Source of the DNA: Bacteroidota bacterium
GTDB taxonomy: Bacteria; Bacteroidota; Bacteroidia; B-17B0; Aurantibacillaceae
Length of the DNA: 64,000 nucleotides
Assembly: GCA_016711805.1 (NCBI GenBank)
Contig: JADJSH010000001.1
Span: 1 to 64,000, forward strand
Direction: 5' to 3'
The notes below the pieces were generated by a model, which was given only the letters and a program-made list of their open reading frames with translations, was not told where the DNA came from and made no database searches. Below, one piece after another: positions 1 to 7,573 of the stretch. The position numbers and the translations under genes are program-made. Each line of letters starts with the position of its first letter. Position 1 is the first letter of the stretch.

Positions 1-1
1 A

Positions 2-697
2 GTTTTACGTATTGGTGTATTTGAATCTGGTATGTTTGATGCTTTAAAAAAAGAAACACACATCAAAAAAGGAAATGTATTGCAATTATTTTCTCATTTA
101 CCAAGCCTCAAAAAATACCTCTGTATAATTTTTGTGACTGTACCTGTTTGGTATGTCATGGGAACCCTAGTTTTATTTTCGCCTGAGTTAAGCGAATTAA
201 TGGGACTTCCAGAAAAATCGATCTCTGCTGGTAAATCCATCATGTTTGCGTATGCAGGAATAACCGTTGGCGATATAGCTTCTGGCTTAATTAGTCAATT
301 ATTAAAATCTCGAAAAAAAGCTTTTGCTATATTTTTATCATTAACAGTACTTGGCGTTATACTTTACTTTTTGTATGGCGGAACTTCCGTTACGGTGTTC
401 TACTCTATTGTGACGTTTATTGGCTTTGCAACAGGTTTTTGGGCCGTATTTATAAGTACCGCCGCCGAATTGTTTGGAACAAATATTCGTGCCACAGCCA
501 CTACTACAGCTCCAAATTTTGTAAGAGCTTCTACCATTTTAATTTCCTTGTTATTAAATTTAGTAATCTCTGTTTTAGATGTAGATAAATTACTAGCCAC
601 TAAAATTACTGGAGCAATAATCATTAGCATTGGATTTATAGCCCTTTATTTCTTAGAAGAAACCTTTGGTAAAGATTTGAATTATGTTGAAGAATAA
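2..697 (+). CDS. MFS transporter, C-terminal part (5' end outside window)
   Basis: The reading frame is open from base 2, upstream of the first ATG at 32, so the gene starts outside the window and only about 231 C-terminal residues are visible. These hold about six hydrophobic membrane segments separated by short basic loops (for example KSRKKAFA after a segment rich in Gly and Ala), as in the C-terminal half of major facilitator superfamily carriers. The ending, an acidic EETFGKDLNYVEE tail, is common in Bacteroidota MFS proteins. The substrate cannot be told from this half. The stop overlaps the next gene start by 14 bases, so the two are probably co-transcribed. Confidence 0.8.
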   Translation, partial: VLRIGVFESGMFDALKKETHIKKGNVLQLFSHLPSLKKYLCIIFVTVPVWYVMGTLVLFSPELSELMGLPEKSISAGKSIMFAYAGITVGDIASGLISQLLKSRKKAFAIFLSLTVLGVILYFLYGGTSVTVFYSIVTFIGFATGFWAVFISTAAELFGTNIRATATTTAPNFVRASTILISLLLNLVISVLDVDKLLATKITGAIIISIGFIALYFLEETFGKDLNYVEE

Positions 698-1052
698 ACC
701 AACCGTTGTTATTGGAGCATCGCCCAATGCCGATAGATATAGCTACAAGGCAACTTTAAGTTTGCAAAAACATGGGCACACCGTTTACCCTGTAGGTATT
801 AAAACTGGCAAAATAAACGGACTTGACATTATCAAAGATAAGCCCCAAATTGAAAATGTAGATACTGTTACTCTGTATGTTGGGCCAGATAATCAACCTG
901 AATGGATAGATTATATTTTGTCACTTAAACCTAAACGTATTATTTTTAATCCCGGCACCGAAAACCCTAAGTTTGAAGCCTTAGCGGAAAGTAAAGGAAT
1001 TGAAGCTACTGAAGCTTGCACGTTAGTTTTATTATCTATTAATCAATATTAA
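684..1052 (+). CDS. CoA-binding domain protein (YccU-like)
   Basis: A 122-residue single-domain protein with a Rossmann-like N-terminus (TVVIGASPNADRYSYKA) and the pattern of the CoA_binding_2 family: GASPN nucleotide-binding loop near residues 11-15, a V-x-P-V-G segment near 35, and a conserved NPGTENP loop near residue 90. Length fits the stand-alone family. The family binds CoA in vitro, but its cellular role is poorly known. It starts inside the end of the MFS gene and the GNAT gene begins immediately after its stop, so the three form a tight operon. Confidence 0.85.
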   Translation: MLKNKPTVVIGASPNADRYSYKATLSLQKHGHTVYPVGIKTGKINGLDIIKDKPQIENVDTVTLYVGPDNQPEWIDYILSLKPKRIIFNPGTENPKFEALAESKGIEATEACTLVLLSINQY

Positions 1053-1502
1053 ATGATTTCATTTACTACTAAAACCTTTAACGAATTAAGTAATTTAGAG
1101 TTATACCAACTCTTACAATTACGTGCTGAGGTTTTTGTGGTAGAACAAAACTGTCCGTATTTAGATATGGATGATAAAGATCAAAAATCTTTTCATGTAT
1201 TAGGTTACGATAATGGAAAGCTTGTTGCTTGTACTCGTCTAGTTCCAGTAGGAGTGTCTTATGATTTAGAACCTTCTATTGGCCGCGTGGTAACGCACCC
1301 GTCTGTAAGAAGTTTAGGCTACGGGAAACTGTTAATGGAATATAGCATTACCGAAACAAAAAAACGCTTCAAGAGCTCTGTTATTGTTATTGGCGCTCAA
1401 TGTTACTTAGATAAATTTTATCAAAACTTAGGTTTTGTTCCTGAAGGTGAAATGTATTTAGAGGATAATATTCCTCACATGACTATGAGACTAAGTAAGT
1501 GA
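1053..1502 (+). CDS. GNAT family N-acetyltransferase, ElaA-like
   Basis: A 149-residue acetyltransferase. The N-terminus (ELYQLLQLRAEVFVVEQNCPYLDMDDKD) is the ElaA signature, and the acetyl-CoA binding motif A is visible as GRVVTHPSVRSLGYGKLLM around residues 77-95, with the late strand and helix QCYLDKFYQNLGF near 120. The ATG follows the previous stop directly with no spacer, so translation is probably coupled to the CoA-binding protein upstream; acetyl-CoA use by this enzyme fits that neighbour. The substrate is not known for the family. Confidence 0.88.
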   Translation: MISFTTKTFNELSNLELYQLLQLRAEVFVVEQNCPYLDMDDKDQKSFHVLGYDNGKLVACTRLVPVGVSYDLEPSIGRVVTHPSVRSLGYGKLLMEYSITETKKRFKSSVIVIGAQCYLDKFYQNLGFVPEGEMYLEDNIPHMTMRLSK

Positions 1503-1514
1503 TTTTATATAATT

Positions 1515-1662
1515 TTGGCGTTGCGGCGCAAAAGGAACAGCCTTACGTATGTCTGCAATCTTTTGCAAAAGGCAGGCAAAAGGATTTTCGCTTGCATCCC
1601 TTACGCAGGTTTAATTAAAGATCCGTCCAATCCGCGTCATCCGTGTTCCCATTTCCAATGAC
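1515..1662. repeat. Intergenic repeat remnants of two Bacteroidota-type families
   Basis: The non-coding gap between the GNAT gene and the XRE regulator contains two pieces that recur elsewhere in the window. Bases 1515-1612 have the order GGCGTTGCGGC, GCAATCTTTT, AAAAGGATTTTCGCTTGCATCC, CTTACGC, matching the layout of the longer element at 26795-27032. Bases 1620-1660 (ATCCGTCCAATCCGCGTCAT and following) resemble the right arm of the inverted repeat at 11291-11405. No ORF is present. Such elements are common between genes in this phylum; their function is unknown. Confidence 0.55.
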
Positions 1663-1755
1663 TAAAAAACAAAGGTTCCATAAACAAGCTTTCACTTATT
1701 TACAGAACCATGTCAACAACAAACCTAAAAATTAACAAAAATCTTTTACAAACTT

Positions 1756-1793
1756 ACTACTTTATGTAGTATATTCGTGCTACAATTTGTAGC
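1756..1793 (+). promoter_or_regulatory. Twin operator and promoter of the XRE/S24 regulator
   Basis: Two inverted repeats of identical architecture, CTAC-N5-GTAG, lie at 1756-1770 (ACTACtttatGTAGT) and 1779-1793 (GCTACaatttGTAGC). Their centres are 23 bases apart, about two helical turns. Between them lies TATATTCG (1770-1777), one base from the Bacteroidota -7 consensus TAnnTTTG. The second site ends 11 bases before the ATG of the regulator. The arrangement is that expected of an autoregulated repressor; binding has to be tested. Confidence 0.6.
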
Positions 1794-1804
1794 AATTTAA
1801 AATT

Positions 1805-2590
1805 ATGAGCAAAATTTTTAGTAACTTAAAATTCTTGCGTTTGCAAAAAGGCTTGTCGCAAGAGCAAATGGCAGAAAGCCTAGGAATTACACGTTCGCGC
1901 TTAGGTGCCTACGAAGAAAATCGTAATGAACCGTCTATCGATTTATTAATTACCATTTCTGATTTTTTTCACATTGCTGTAGATGCTTTGGTTAGAGGCG
2001 ACTTAACCAAAACTAACCTCGATGGCTTAATGAAAATTGGTAAAAACCGAATGTTATTCCCTGTTGTTATTGACGAGGACGGTAGAGATGCTGTTGAATT
2101 AGTGCCATTAAAAGCCAGTGCTGGTTATTTAAGAGGCTACGCCGATCCTGAATATATGGAGCGCTTACCTCGTATGAAATTACCTTTCTTACCTTCTGGT
2201 AAACACCGTGCTTTCCCAATTAAAGGCGATAGTATGCCTCCAATTAAAGAAGGCTCTTTTGTGGTTGCTAAATATTTAGATAGAATAGAAGATATTAAAA
2301 ACGGACAAACTTATATTGTAGTGACTAAAGAAGATGGCATTTCTTACAAACGTATTTTCAATGTTAATACAAAAAAAGGTTTTATGGAATGCCACTCAGA
2401 TAATAAAATTTATCCACCATTTAATGTCAGCTTAAAAGACGTATTAGAAGTTTGGGAATACACGTGCTGTATTAACATGACAGACTACCGAGAAGAAGAA
2501 TTAAATGTTGGTAGCATTATGAGCATGCTTCGTAACCTACAAGTAGAAATGGAAGTGATTAAAAAGCAAGGAAAGAAAGCGATTTCTTAA
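1805..2590 (+). CDS. XRE family regulator with LexA/S24-like C-terminal domain
   Basis: A 261-residue protein with an N-terminal Cro/C1 helix-turn-helix (residues about 8-62, LSQEQMAESLGITRSRLGAYE) and a C-terminal S24 peptidase-like domain (about 105-215). The catalytic dyad of LexA-type proteins appears intact: Ser143 in GDSM and Lys182 in ISYKRI. An Ala106-Gly107 pair sits where self-cleavage occurs in LexA/CI proteins. This suggests a repressor inactivated by self-cleavage, or an S24 domain used only for dimerisation; sequence alone cannot decide. Twin palindromes cover its own promoter, and a strong terminator follows. Confidence 0.88.
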   Translation: MSKIFSNLKFLRLQKGLSQEQMAESLGITRSRLGAYEENRNEPSIDLLITISDFFHIAVDALVRGDLTKTNLDGLMKIGKNRMLFPVVIDEDGRDAVELVPLKASAGYLRGYADPEYMERLPRMKLPFLPSGKHRAFPIKGDSMPPIKEGSFVVAKYLDRIEDIKNGQTYIVVTKEDGISYKRIFNVNTKKGFMECHSDNKIYPPFNVSLKDVLEVWEYTCCINMTDYREEELNVGSIMSMLRNLQVEMEVIKKQGKKAIS

Positions 2591-2605
2591 CTATTAAAAA
2601 TAAAA

Positions 2606-2637
2606 AAAAGCCCTGTTATTAAATAACAGGGCTTTTT
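2606..2637 (+). terminator. Rho-independent terminator after the XRE regulator
   Basis: A nearly uninterrupted inverted repeat, AAAAGCCCTGTTATT then AATAACAGGGCTTTT, followed by more T. It begins 15 bases after the regulator stop and separates it from the next gene. Confidence 0.85.
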
Positions 2638-2789
2638 AGTGCCCAAAACTATCAAACTTCCATTGTTAGTTAAAAAATCTAAATAGCCTTTTAACTTCGC
2701 TCTTTACGGTATAATTTAGAGAATTAGTTAAATCACCTCTTTGCGCAATTGCTTTTGTTAATTGTGCTTTGCGGTTAAACATCAAACAC

Positions 2790-4109
2790 ATGAAAAAATT
2801 CTTCGCATCAAAAGTATTTCGCGTAATATGGTCATTAGCCTTAGCAGCGCTATTATATTATATTACACCATCTTGCTTTAGCAAAACAACCATTGCTATT
2901 ATTTTAGGAATATTAGTTCTTATCGTAAATGGTTCTAGTTTACTTAATAAATTCCCCATCATTACACATATTTCACGAATTGCCGTAGGTGGTTTATTTA
3001 TTTTTTCAGGATTCATTAAAGCCAACGACCCATTAGGGTTTAGCTATAAACTAGAAGAATACTTTGAAGTATTTAAAGCGGATTCAGGACTTGGTATTTT
3101 TGAAAGCTTTGCACACATTGCCTTGCCCTTAGCCATTTTATTGTGTGTAAGCGAAATGGCTTTAGGTTTTATGTTATTAGTTGGTTACAAACGAAACTTA
3201 ACTTTGGGATTATTATTTGCACAAATCGCCTTCTTTACCTTCCTTACATTTTATTCGGCATGTTATAACAAAGTAACTACTTGTGGCTGCTTTGGCGACT
3301 TTTTAGTATTAAAACCTTGGACAAGCTTTTGGAAGGACGTTGCTTTGCTCATATTAATTACGCTCTTAATTTCGGGTAAAGAAAGTATCAACGAATTATT
3401 TACAGAAATGATTACCATGTCGTTAACAGCCATTGCAATCATTCTATCTTTTGCTTTCCCAATTTATGCTTACCGTAATTTACCTCCTTTAGATTTTAGA
3501 GCGTACAAAATTGGAGATAACATAAAAACCAATATGCAAGCTGGCGCTGATTATAAACCTGCTGAGTATGAATCGGGATTTATTTATGAAAATTTAAAAA
3601 CGCATGAGCAAAAACATTTTGATATGAAAAACTATCCTTGGGCAGATACTCTTAACTGGAAATGGGTTGCTACTGATAATATTTTAATTCATGATGCGAT
3701 TAATCCTCCAAAAATTGTTGATTTCTCTATTACAAACTTAGATGGAGAGGATATTAAAGACAGCATTTTAAATAATAAAGATTATATGTTCTTATTGGTG
3801 TGTTACGACTTAACAAAAACAGAAGATGATGAAACGCTTCATGCTAAAATTAACGATTTATATAAATTAGCTGAGGGCGAACATATTAAAATGGTTGCTT
3901 TAACGGCTGGTGATGCTAAGCAAATTGATGATTACAAACATAAACATCAAGCTATGTATGATTTTGCAAATGCTGATGGCATTGTTTTAAAAACCATGGT
4001 AAGAGCTAATCCAGGATTAATTTTAATTAAAGATGGAACCGTTATTATGAACTGGCACCACAATAATTTTCCAACTTACAGCGATGTAAAACAGAAGTTT
4101 ATGAAGTAG
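2790..4109 (+). CDS. DoxX/MauE-type membrane protein with C-terminal thioredoxin-like domain (BT_3928-like)
   Basis: The N-terminal part has two short membrane segments, then a DoxX-like four-helix bundle (about residues 55-200; ISRIAVGGLFIFSGFIKANDPLGFSYKLEEYF is typical), then another hydrophobic segment near 215-235. The C-terminal 200 residues are soluble and resemble a thioredoxin-like fold without an obvious CxxC; a CGCF motif lies in the membrane part. This layout is that of the Bacteroidota BT_3928 family, whose function is unproven. I start it at ATG 2790 (439 residues, MKKFFASKVF); an in-frame TTG 21 bases upstream is less likely. The next gene starts 6 bases downstream. Confidence 0.8.
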   Translation: MKKFFASKVFRVIWSLALAALLYYITPSCFSKTTIAIILGILVLIVNGSSLLNKFPIITHISRIAVGGLFIFSGFIKANDPLGFSYKLEEYFEVFKADSGLGIFESFAHIALPLAILLCVSEMALGFMLLVGYKRNLTLGLLFAQIAFFTFLTFYSACYNKVTTCGCFGDFLVLKPWTSFWKDVALLILITLLISGKESINELFTEMITMSLTAIAIILSFAFPIYAYRNLPPLDFRAYKIGDNIKTNMQAGADYKPAEYESGFIYENLKTHEQKHFDMKNYPWADTLNWKWVATDNILIHDAINPPKIVDFSITNLDGEDIKDSILNNKDYMFLLVCYDLTKTEDDETLHAKINDLYKLAEGEHIKMVALTAGDAKQIDDYKHKHQAMYDFANADGIVLKTMVRANPGLILIKDGTVIMNWHHNNFPTYSDVKQKFMK

Positions 4110-4115
4110 TTTAAC

Positions 4116-4427
4116 GTGAAGACTTTAAAATTAGCGCTCACATTTTACAGAGGTTTCTTTTTTGCATCTTTATGTATTACCTTTCTTTGCCTTGTTGTTT
4201 ATAAAACTTGGCAAGCTATGCCAGTGATGTTGGTTGTTTTATTTTGGTCAAAAATAGTTAGTTATCTGTTTACCTTTTTTCATATTAAATATAACAAACG
4301 TAAAGAGTTTTATTATTATCAAGCCTTAGGAGTTTCAAAAACAGCGCTCTGGATGATTTCCCTGCTACTTGACTTTATCATATTTTCCGTTTCTATGTAT
4401 ATCACTAATCGTATATATCATGCATAA
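4116..4427 (+). CDS. Small membrane protein, likely partner of the following ABC ATPase
   Basis: A 103-residue protein with a GTG start, placed 6 bases after the previous stop. It has three to four hydrophobic segments. A short polar stretch, KRKEFYYYQALGVSKTALW (about residues 62-80), resembles the coupling segment of ABC-type permeases, where a helix before a membrane segment contacts the ATPase. Its stop overlaps the ATPase start by 8 bases, which argues for a functional pair. I do not recognise a named family, and the assignment as a mini-permease is inference. Confidence 0.65.
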   Translation: MKTLKLALTFYRGFFFASLCITFLCLVVYKTWQAMPVMLVVLFWSKIVSYLFTFFHIKYNKRKEFYYYQALGVSKTALWMISLLLDFIIFSVSMYITNRIYHA

Positions 4428-5073
4428 ACTAGAAATTGATAGCGTGTTATTAGAATTTGATTTAAGAAAAGTCTTGTCCGATGTATATCTAAAATGTGAA
4501 ACTGGTAAAATTACAGGTTTACTGGGGCGTAACGGAAATGGCAAAACGTGTTTAATGAATATTATTTGCGGTAGTCTTGAACCTCAAAGTAAATCCATAC
4601 GATTTGATAACAAAACAATAGATGTTCCTTTCAAAAAACCAGACCTATTACTATACCTTCCTCAGTTTAATTTTATTCCTGAGCACTTAACTTTAAAAAG
4701 AATTTTCAATGATTTTGAAATAGACTTTACTAGCTTTGAAAAATTATTTCCAGATATTGGCGTCAATTATAATTCTCCAATTAAACATCTTTCAGGCGGA
4801 CATAGACGTATTGTTGAAGTGTTTGTAATTGCTAAATCTAAAACACAATTTGTGCTATTAGATGAACCATTCTCTCATATTATGCCTTTACACATTGAAA
4901 AAATGAAAGAGTTATTGGTAGAGGAAAAACAAAACAAGGGGATTTTAATGACAGATCATCTCTATCAACACATTACATCAATTAGCGATAGTTTATATGT
5001 TTTAGTAAATGGTAAAACGCATCTCACAAAACATATTTCAGATATCGAAAAACTCGGTTATGCCAAAATATAA
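4420..5073 (+). CDS. ABC transporter ATP-binding protein
   Basis: A 217-residue nucleotide-binding domain. Walker A is GRNGNGKT (residues 36-43), the signature is LSGGHRR (about 124-130), Walker B is FVLLDEPF (about 144-151) and the switch histidine is in TDH (about 178-180). The residue after the signature is His instead of the usual Gln/Glu, and the region between Walker A and the signature is short, so it is a divergent member. I start it at ATG 4420, overlapping the small membrane protein, because residues encoded before it read as that gene in another frame. Its substrate is unknown. Confidence 0.85.
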   Translation: MHKLEIDSVLLEFDLRKVLSDVYLKCETGKITGLLGRNGNGKTCLMNIICGSLEPQSKSIRFDNKTIDVPFKKPDLLLYLPQFNFIPEHLTLKRIFNDFEIDFTSFEKLFPDIGVNYNSPIKHLSGGHRRIVEVFVIAKSKTQFVLLDEPFSHIMPLHIEKMKELLVEEKQNKGILMTDHLYQHITSISDSLYVLVNGKTHLTKHISDIEKLGYAKI

Positions 5074-5144
5074 GTTTTTCCGTTCCTAATATTTATCTAA
5101 CTTAGTTATGATTTATTATGTTTTAAATCATTAATCATACTATT

Positions 5145-6161
5145 ATGTTAGAGTTTCTAAAAAAACTATTCGGCTTAAAAAAAGAAGATAGTGGAGTATA
5201 TATTCCACCAGCTTATACTGCACCTGAAAAAAGTAAATCAACCTCTATCGATGATGTATTGCAAGAATCCAAATCAACTTTTGTTGCTGAGGAATCAATA
5301 AATATTACAAGCCAAAAAACAGAACCAATTAAAAAATCAACATACACCATTGAAGAAGAATGGGAAATTTTTGAAGAAAAAAATTTATATGGCTTTAAAG
5401 ATGAAAATGGTGATATTGTTATTCCTCCAAAATTTAAAGACGCTGATGGTTTTGAAAATGGCTACGCTGCTGTAGAAATGAAAACTGGAAAAGGAATGAT
5501 TAATAATAAAGGTAATTTTATTCTAGAGCCTATTTACGAATATATTATGTTTGAAGAAAACGGCTTTATTCAGATTGAAAAAGACTCCTTGTACGGACTC
5601 GTAAAACCAAACGGCACTATTGCTGTTCCAGTTCAATATAATGATATTGGCAAGTTTTCGGAAGGATTAGTATGGGTTGCTAAAGATGGGTTTATGGGTT
5701 ATGTTGACGAACATCACAATACCGTTATTGATTTTAAATTTGATTGGTGTGGTAATTTCTCTGAAGGATTAGCTTCAGCCACCCAATATGCTCAAGAAGA
5801 AGGGCAAAAAGATAAATTTGGATACATCGACAAGACAGGTGAATTTGTTATTGAATTTGAAGACTATGATGAAGCTGGCGAATTTAAAGAAGGATTAGCT
5901 CCATTAAGTATTGATGATAAATTTGGATTTATTAATAAACAAGGCAAATTTATTTGCGAACGCATTTACCACGGTGCAGGAAGTTTTGTTCAGGGACTTT
6001 CCTGTGTTCAATTAGAAAAAGATGGAAAATGGGGTTATGCTGATAAAACAGGTAAGTTAGTTATTCCTTATCAATTTGAAAGCACTTCTGATTATATTGA
6101 CGACCAAGAAGAATTAAATGAATTGATAAGTGGATTGAAAAAGAAGTATAAACTTAAATAA
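5145..6161 (+). CDS. WG repeat-containing protein
   Basis: A 338-residue soluble protein. After a low-complexity, Ser/Thr/Lys-rich N-terminal 70 residues come about six or seven WG (KWG) repeats with the cycle G-[YFL]-hydrophobic-x-x-x-G-x-hydrophobic-V-I-P (for example LYGFKDENGDIVIPPKF, MGYVDEHHNTVID, FGYIDKTGEFVIEF, WGYADKTGKLVIPYQF). Such repeats form beta structures and probably bind partners; no enzymatic motif is visible. There is no signal peptide. It stands 71 bases downstream of the ABC ATPase on the same strand. Confidence 0.85.
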   Translation: MLEFLKKLFGLKKEDSGVYIPPAYTAPEKSKSTSIDDVLQESKSTFVAEESINITSQKTEPIKKSTYTIEEEWEIFEEKNLYGFKDENGDIVIPPKFKDADGFENGYAAVEMKTGKGMINNKGNFILEPIYEYIMFEENGFIQIEKDSLYGLVKPNGTIAVPVQYNDIGKFSEGLVWVAKDGFMGYVDEHHNTVIDFKFDWCGNFSEGLASATQYAQEEGQKDKFGYIDKTGEFVIEFEDYDEAGEFKEGLAPLSIDDKFGFINKQGKFICERIYHGAGSFVQGLSCVQLEKDGKWGYADKTGKLVIPYQFESTSDYIDDQEELNELISGLKKKYKLK

Positions 6162-6169
6162 AAAGGTAA

Positions 6170-6311
6170 TTCATGTCACTTCGAGCACAGCATAAGTTCA
6201 GTGAACTTTTGAGCGAGAAAGTGTGTCAGCGAGAAGCGTTCTTTTGAAAAGTTCTCGATACAATTTTTCTCCGGAGGTAGACAAAAAATCACTCGAACTG
6301 ACAATCAATAC
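6170..6311. repeat. Intergenic repeat (CTTCGAGC / CTCGAAC inverted type)
   Basis: The gap holds GTCACTTCGAGCACAG at the left and ATCACTCGAACTGAC at the right in inverted orientation, with AAGTTCTCGATACAATTTTT and TCCGGAGG between them. This is the layout of a mobile-looking intergenic element found in many Bacteroidota genomes. It contains no ORF and sits between convergent genes. Confidence 0.5.
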
Positions 6312-6314
6312 AAT

Positions 6315-6584
6315 TTACTTATTCTTCAATTTCTCATATTCTTTCTCAACCGAATCGTGCTTCACAAAAACATAGGCACCTAAAAAACTAAACATAATGC
6401 CTATGCCCCAGCCTAACATAGGAAATATTGGCCAAGGCACACCAGCGCTTTCTTCTTTTCTATCAGTAAAATACCAAAGCAACCACAAAAATGTATTAAT
6501 AACAATATAGGTTGCTAAATGTCTTTTGAAACCCACACGTTTTTTTGCAAGTTTCCATAGTTCCTTTTCTCTTTCTGTTTCCAT
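6315..6584 (-). CDS. 2TM domain-containing protein
   Basis: An 89-residue protein with the 2TM domain pattern: a charged amphipathic start (EREKELWKLAKKRVGFKRHLATYI), a first membrane segment (INTFLWLLWYF, about 29-40), a short loop with PWPIFPMLGWG, a second membrane segment and a charged coiled tail. In this phylum such proteins often accompany LytTR or HTH regulators and may act as anchors or sensors; the role is not known. It is the last gene of the minus-strand group, separated from the HTH gene by a repeat element. Confidence 0.85.
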   Translation of the reverse strand: METEREKELWKLAKKRVGFKRHLATYIVINTFLWLLWYFTDRKEESAGVPWPIFPMLGWGIGIMFSFLGAYVFVKHDSVEKEYEKLKNK

Positions 6585-6617
6585 TTTCTGTTTTTTTAAA
6601 TAATATTACTCTGTTAC

Positions 6618-6672
6618 GTCACCCTGAACTTGTTTCAGGGTCTAATGAGATGCTGAAACAAGTTCAGCATGA
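6618..6672. repeat. Intergenic inverted repeat (GAACTTGTTTCAG)
   Basis: ACCCTGAACTTGTTTCAGGG is followed by GATGCTGAAACAAGTTCAGCAT; the arms GAACTTGTTTCAG and CTGAAACAAGTTC are exactly complementary over 13 bases. It lies between the HTH gene and the 2TM gene. A degraded relative (TCTGAACTTGATTCAGGGACT) is found near 33155. Confidence 0.6.
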
Positions 6673-6696
6673 CTGTCCCTTTAGTCAAGCAGTCCC

Positions 6697-6999
6697 TTAA
6701 ATCCCTTTTGTCTTCGGTACTAAATATTCTTTTAAATTTTCTACATACTCATTAAAAGCAACTAAACCTTTATCAGTCATTTTACAAGTAGTTTGAGGGT
6801 AATTATTTTTAAATGATTTTTCTATTTCTATATAATCGGCTTCTTTTAACTTTTGTAATTGTACACTTAAATTTCCTGCAGTAGAATTAGTTTCTTCCTT
6901 TAAAAAAGAAAAGTCAGCTTCCTTCACCCCTGCCAATAAAGACATAACCGCTAACCGAAGTTGGGAATGTAATAATGGATTGAGCTCTTTAAGTGCCAT
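6697..6999 (-). CDS. Winged-helix transcriptional regulator (HTH_34-like)
   Basis: A 100-residue winged-helix protein of the MarR/ArsR-like HTH_34 type: LNPLLHSQLRLAVMSLLAGVKEADFSFLKEETNSTAGNLSVQLQKLKEADYIEIEK contains the first helices and the recognition helix, followed by the wing (SFKNNYPQTTCKMTDKGLVAFNEYV). Length and pattern match small Bacteroidota regulators encoded with membrane proteins. Its ATG would overlap the stop of the restored upstream membrane gene by one base (TAATG), a coupling arrangement. A 16-base palindrome in the operon promoter is a candidate operator for it. Confidence 0.85.
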   Translation of the reverse strand: MALKELNPLLHSQLRLAVMSLLAGVKEADFSFLKEETNSTAGNLSVQLQKLKEADYIEIEKSFKNNYPQTTCKMTDKGLVAFNEYVENLKEYLVPKTKGI

Positions 7000-7569
7000 T
7001 AGTTTTTAAACTTTGCTTTTAATAAATGACCGGGAATAATGTAGGATACCAACATAGCCGTTGCTATAAATAATAATTGATATTCGAATATGACGAAAAA
7101 ACGAACTAATAGATAAAACGAAACAAATGGCTCCACCAATAATTAACGGCCTAAAACTTAATAGACCTCCCGAAACAAAAGTTCCGATACCATATATTAA
7201 AATTAAAATAGGATAGGTATTCTGATTTAACCGCGCTCCCATAAATATGACAAGCATCATGGATACCACCATAGCACACCATAAATAACTCATAGATGTA
7301 TTTAAATGTGTTTTTATTTTCTCCTTTTTATTTGCTTTCATTCCATAAAGCGCAGAAACAACTCCTCCAATTGGCATTAAAAACCAAACATAGTAAGCTT
7401 GTTGTACCTCTACTTGAATAAGAACAAAATGGATGATTGATGCAACAAATACTAGCCACCCCCACATCATATAATAAAAACTATCATCATTAAATTGCCG
7501 CTGTGTTTTATTAATCATTGTTTTAATAATAACTAAACTTTCTTGAGGACTAATTTCTTTCTCTTCCAT
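6999..7569 (-). CDS. Membrane protein, C-terminus shifted by a single-base homopolymer indel
   Basis: The uninterrupted frame runs from 7569 to 7006 (187 residues, MEEKEISPQESLVIIKTMI at the start) with five to six hydrophobic segments. After SSFF near residue 158 the frame yields unlikely sequence. Removing one base from the six-base run at 7096-7101 continues the protein as FEYQLLFIATAMLVSYIIPG and then HLLKAKFKN, ending at 6999 in a stop that overlaps the ATG of the regulator gene as TAATG. The normal-looking membrane segment and the exact coupling argue that the intact gene is this longer form, and that the indel is an assembly error or a recent mutation. Function unknown; it probably partners the regulator. 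Confidence 0.75.
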
Positions 7570-7573
7570 ATTG

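Noticed and set aside
53..120. ATG 32 as the true start of the MFS gene
   Set aside because: The frame is open upstream to the first bases of the window and encodes membrane-protein-like residues, so the gene begins outside.
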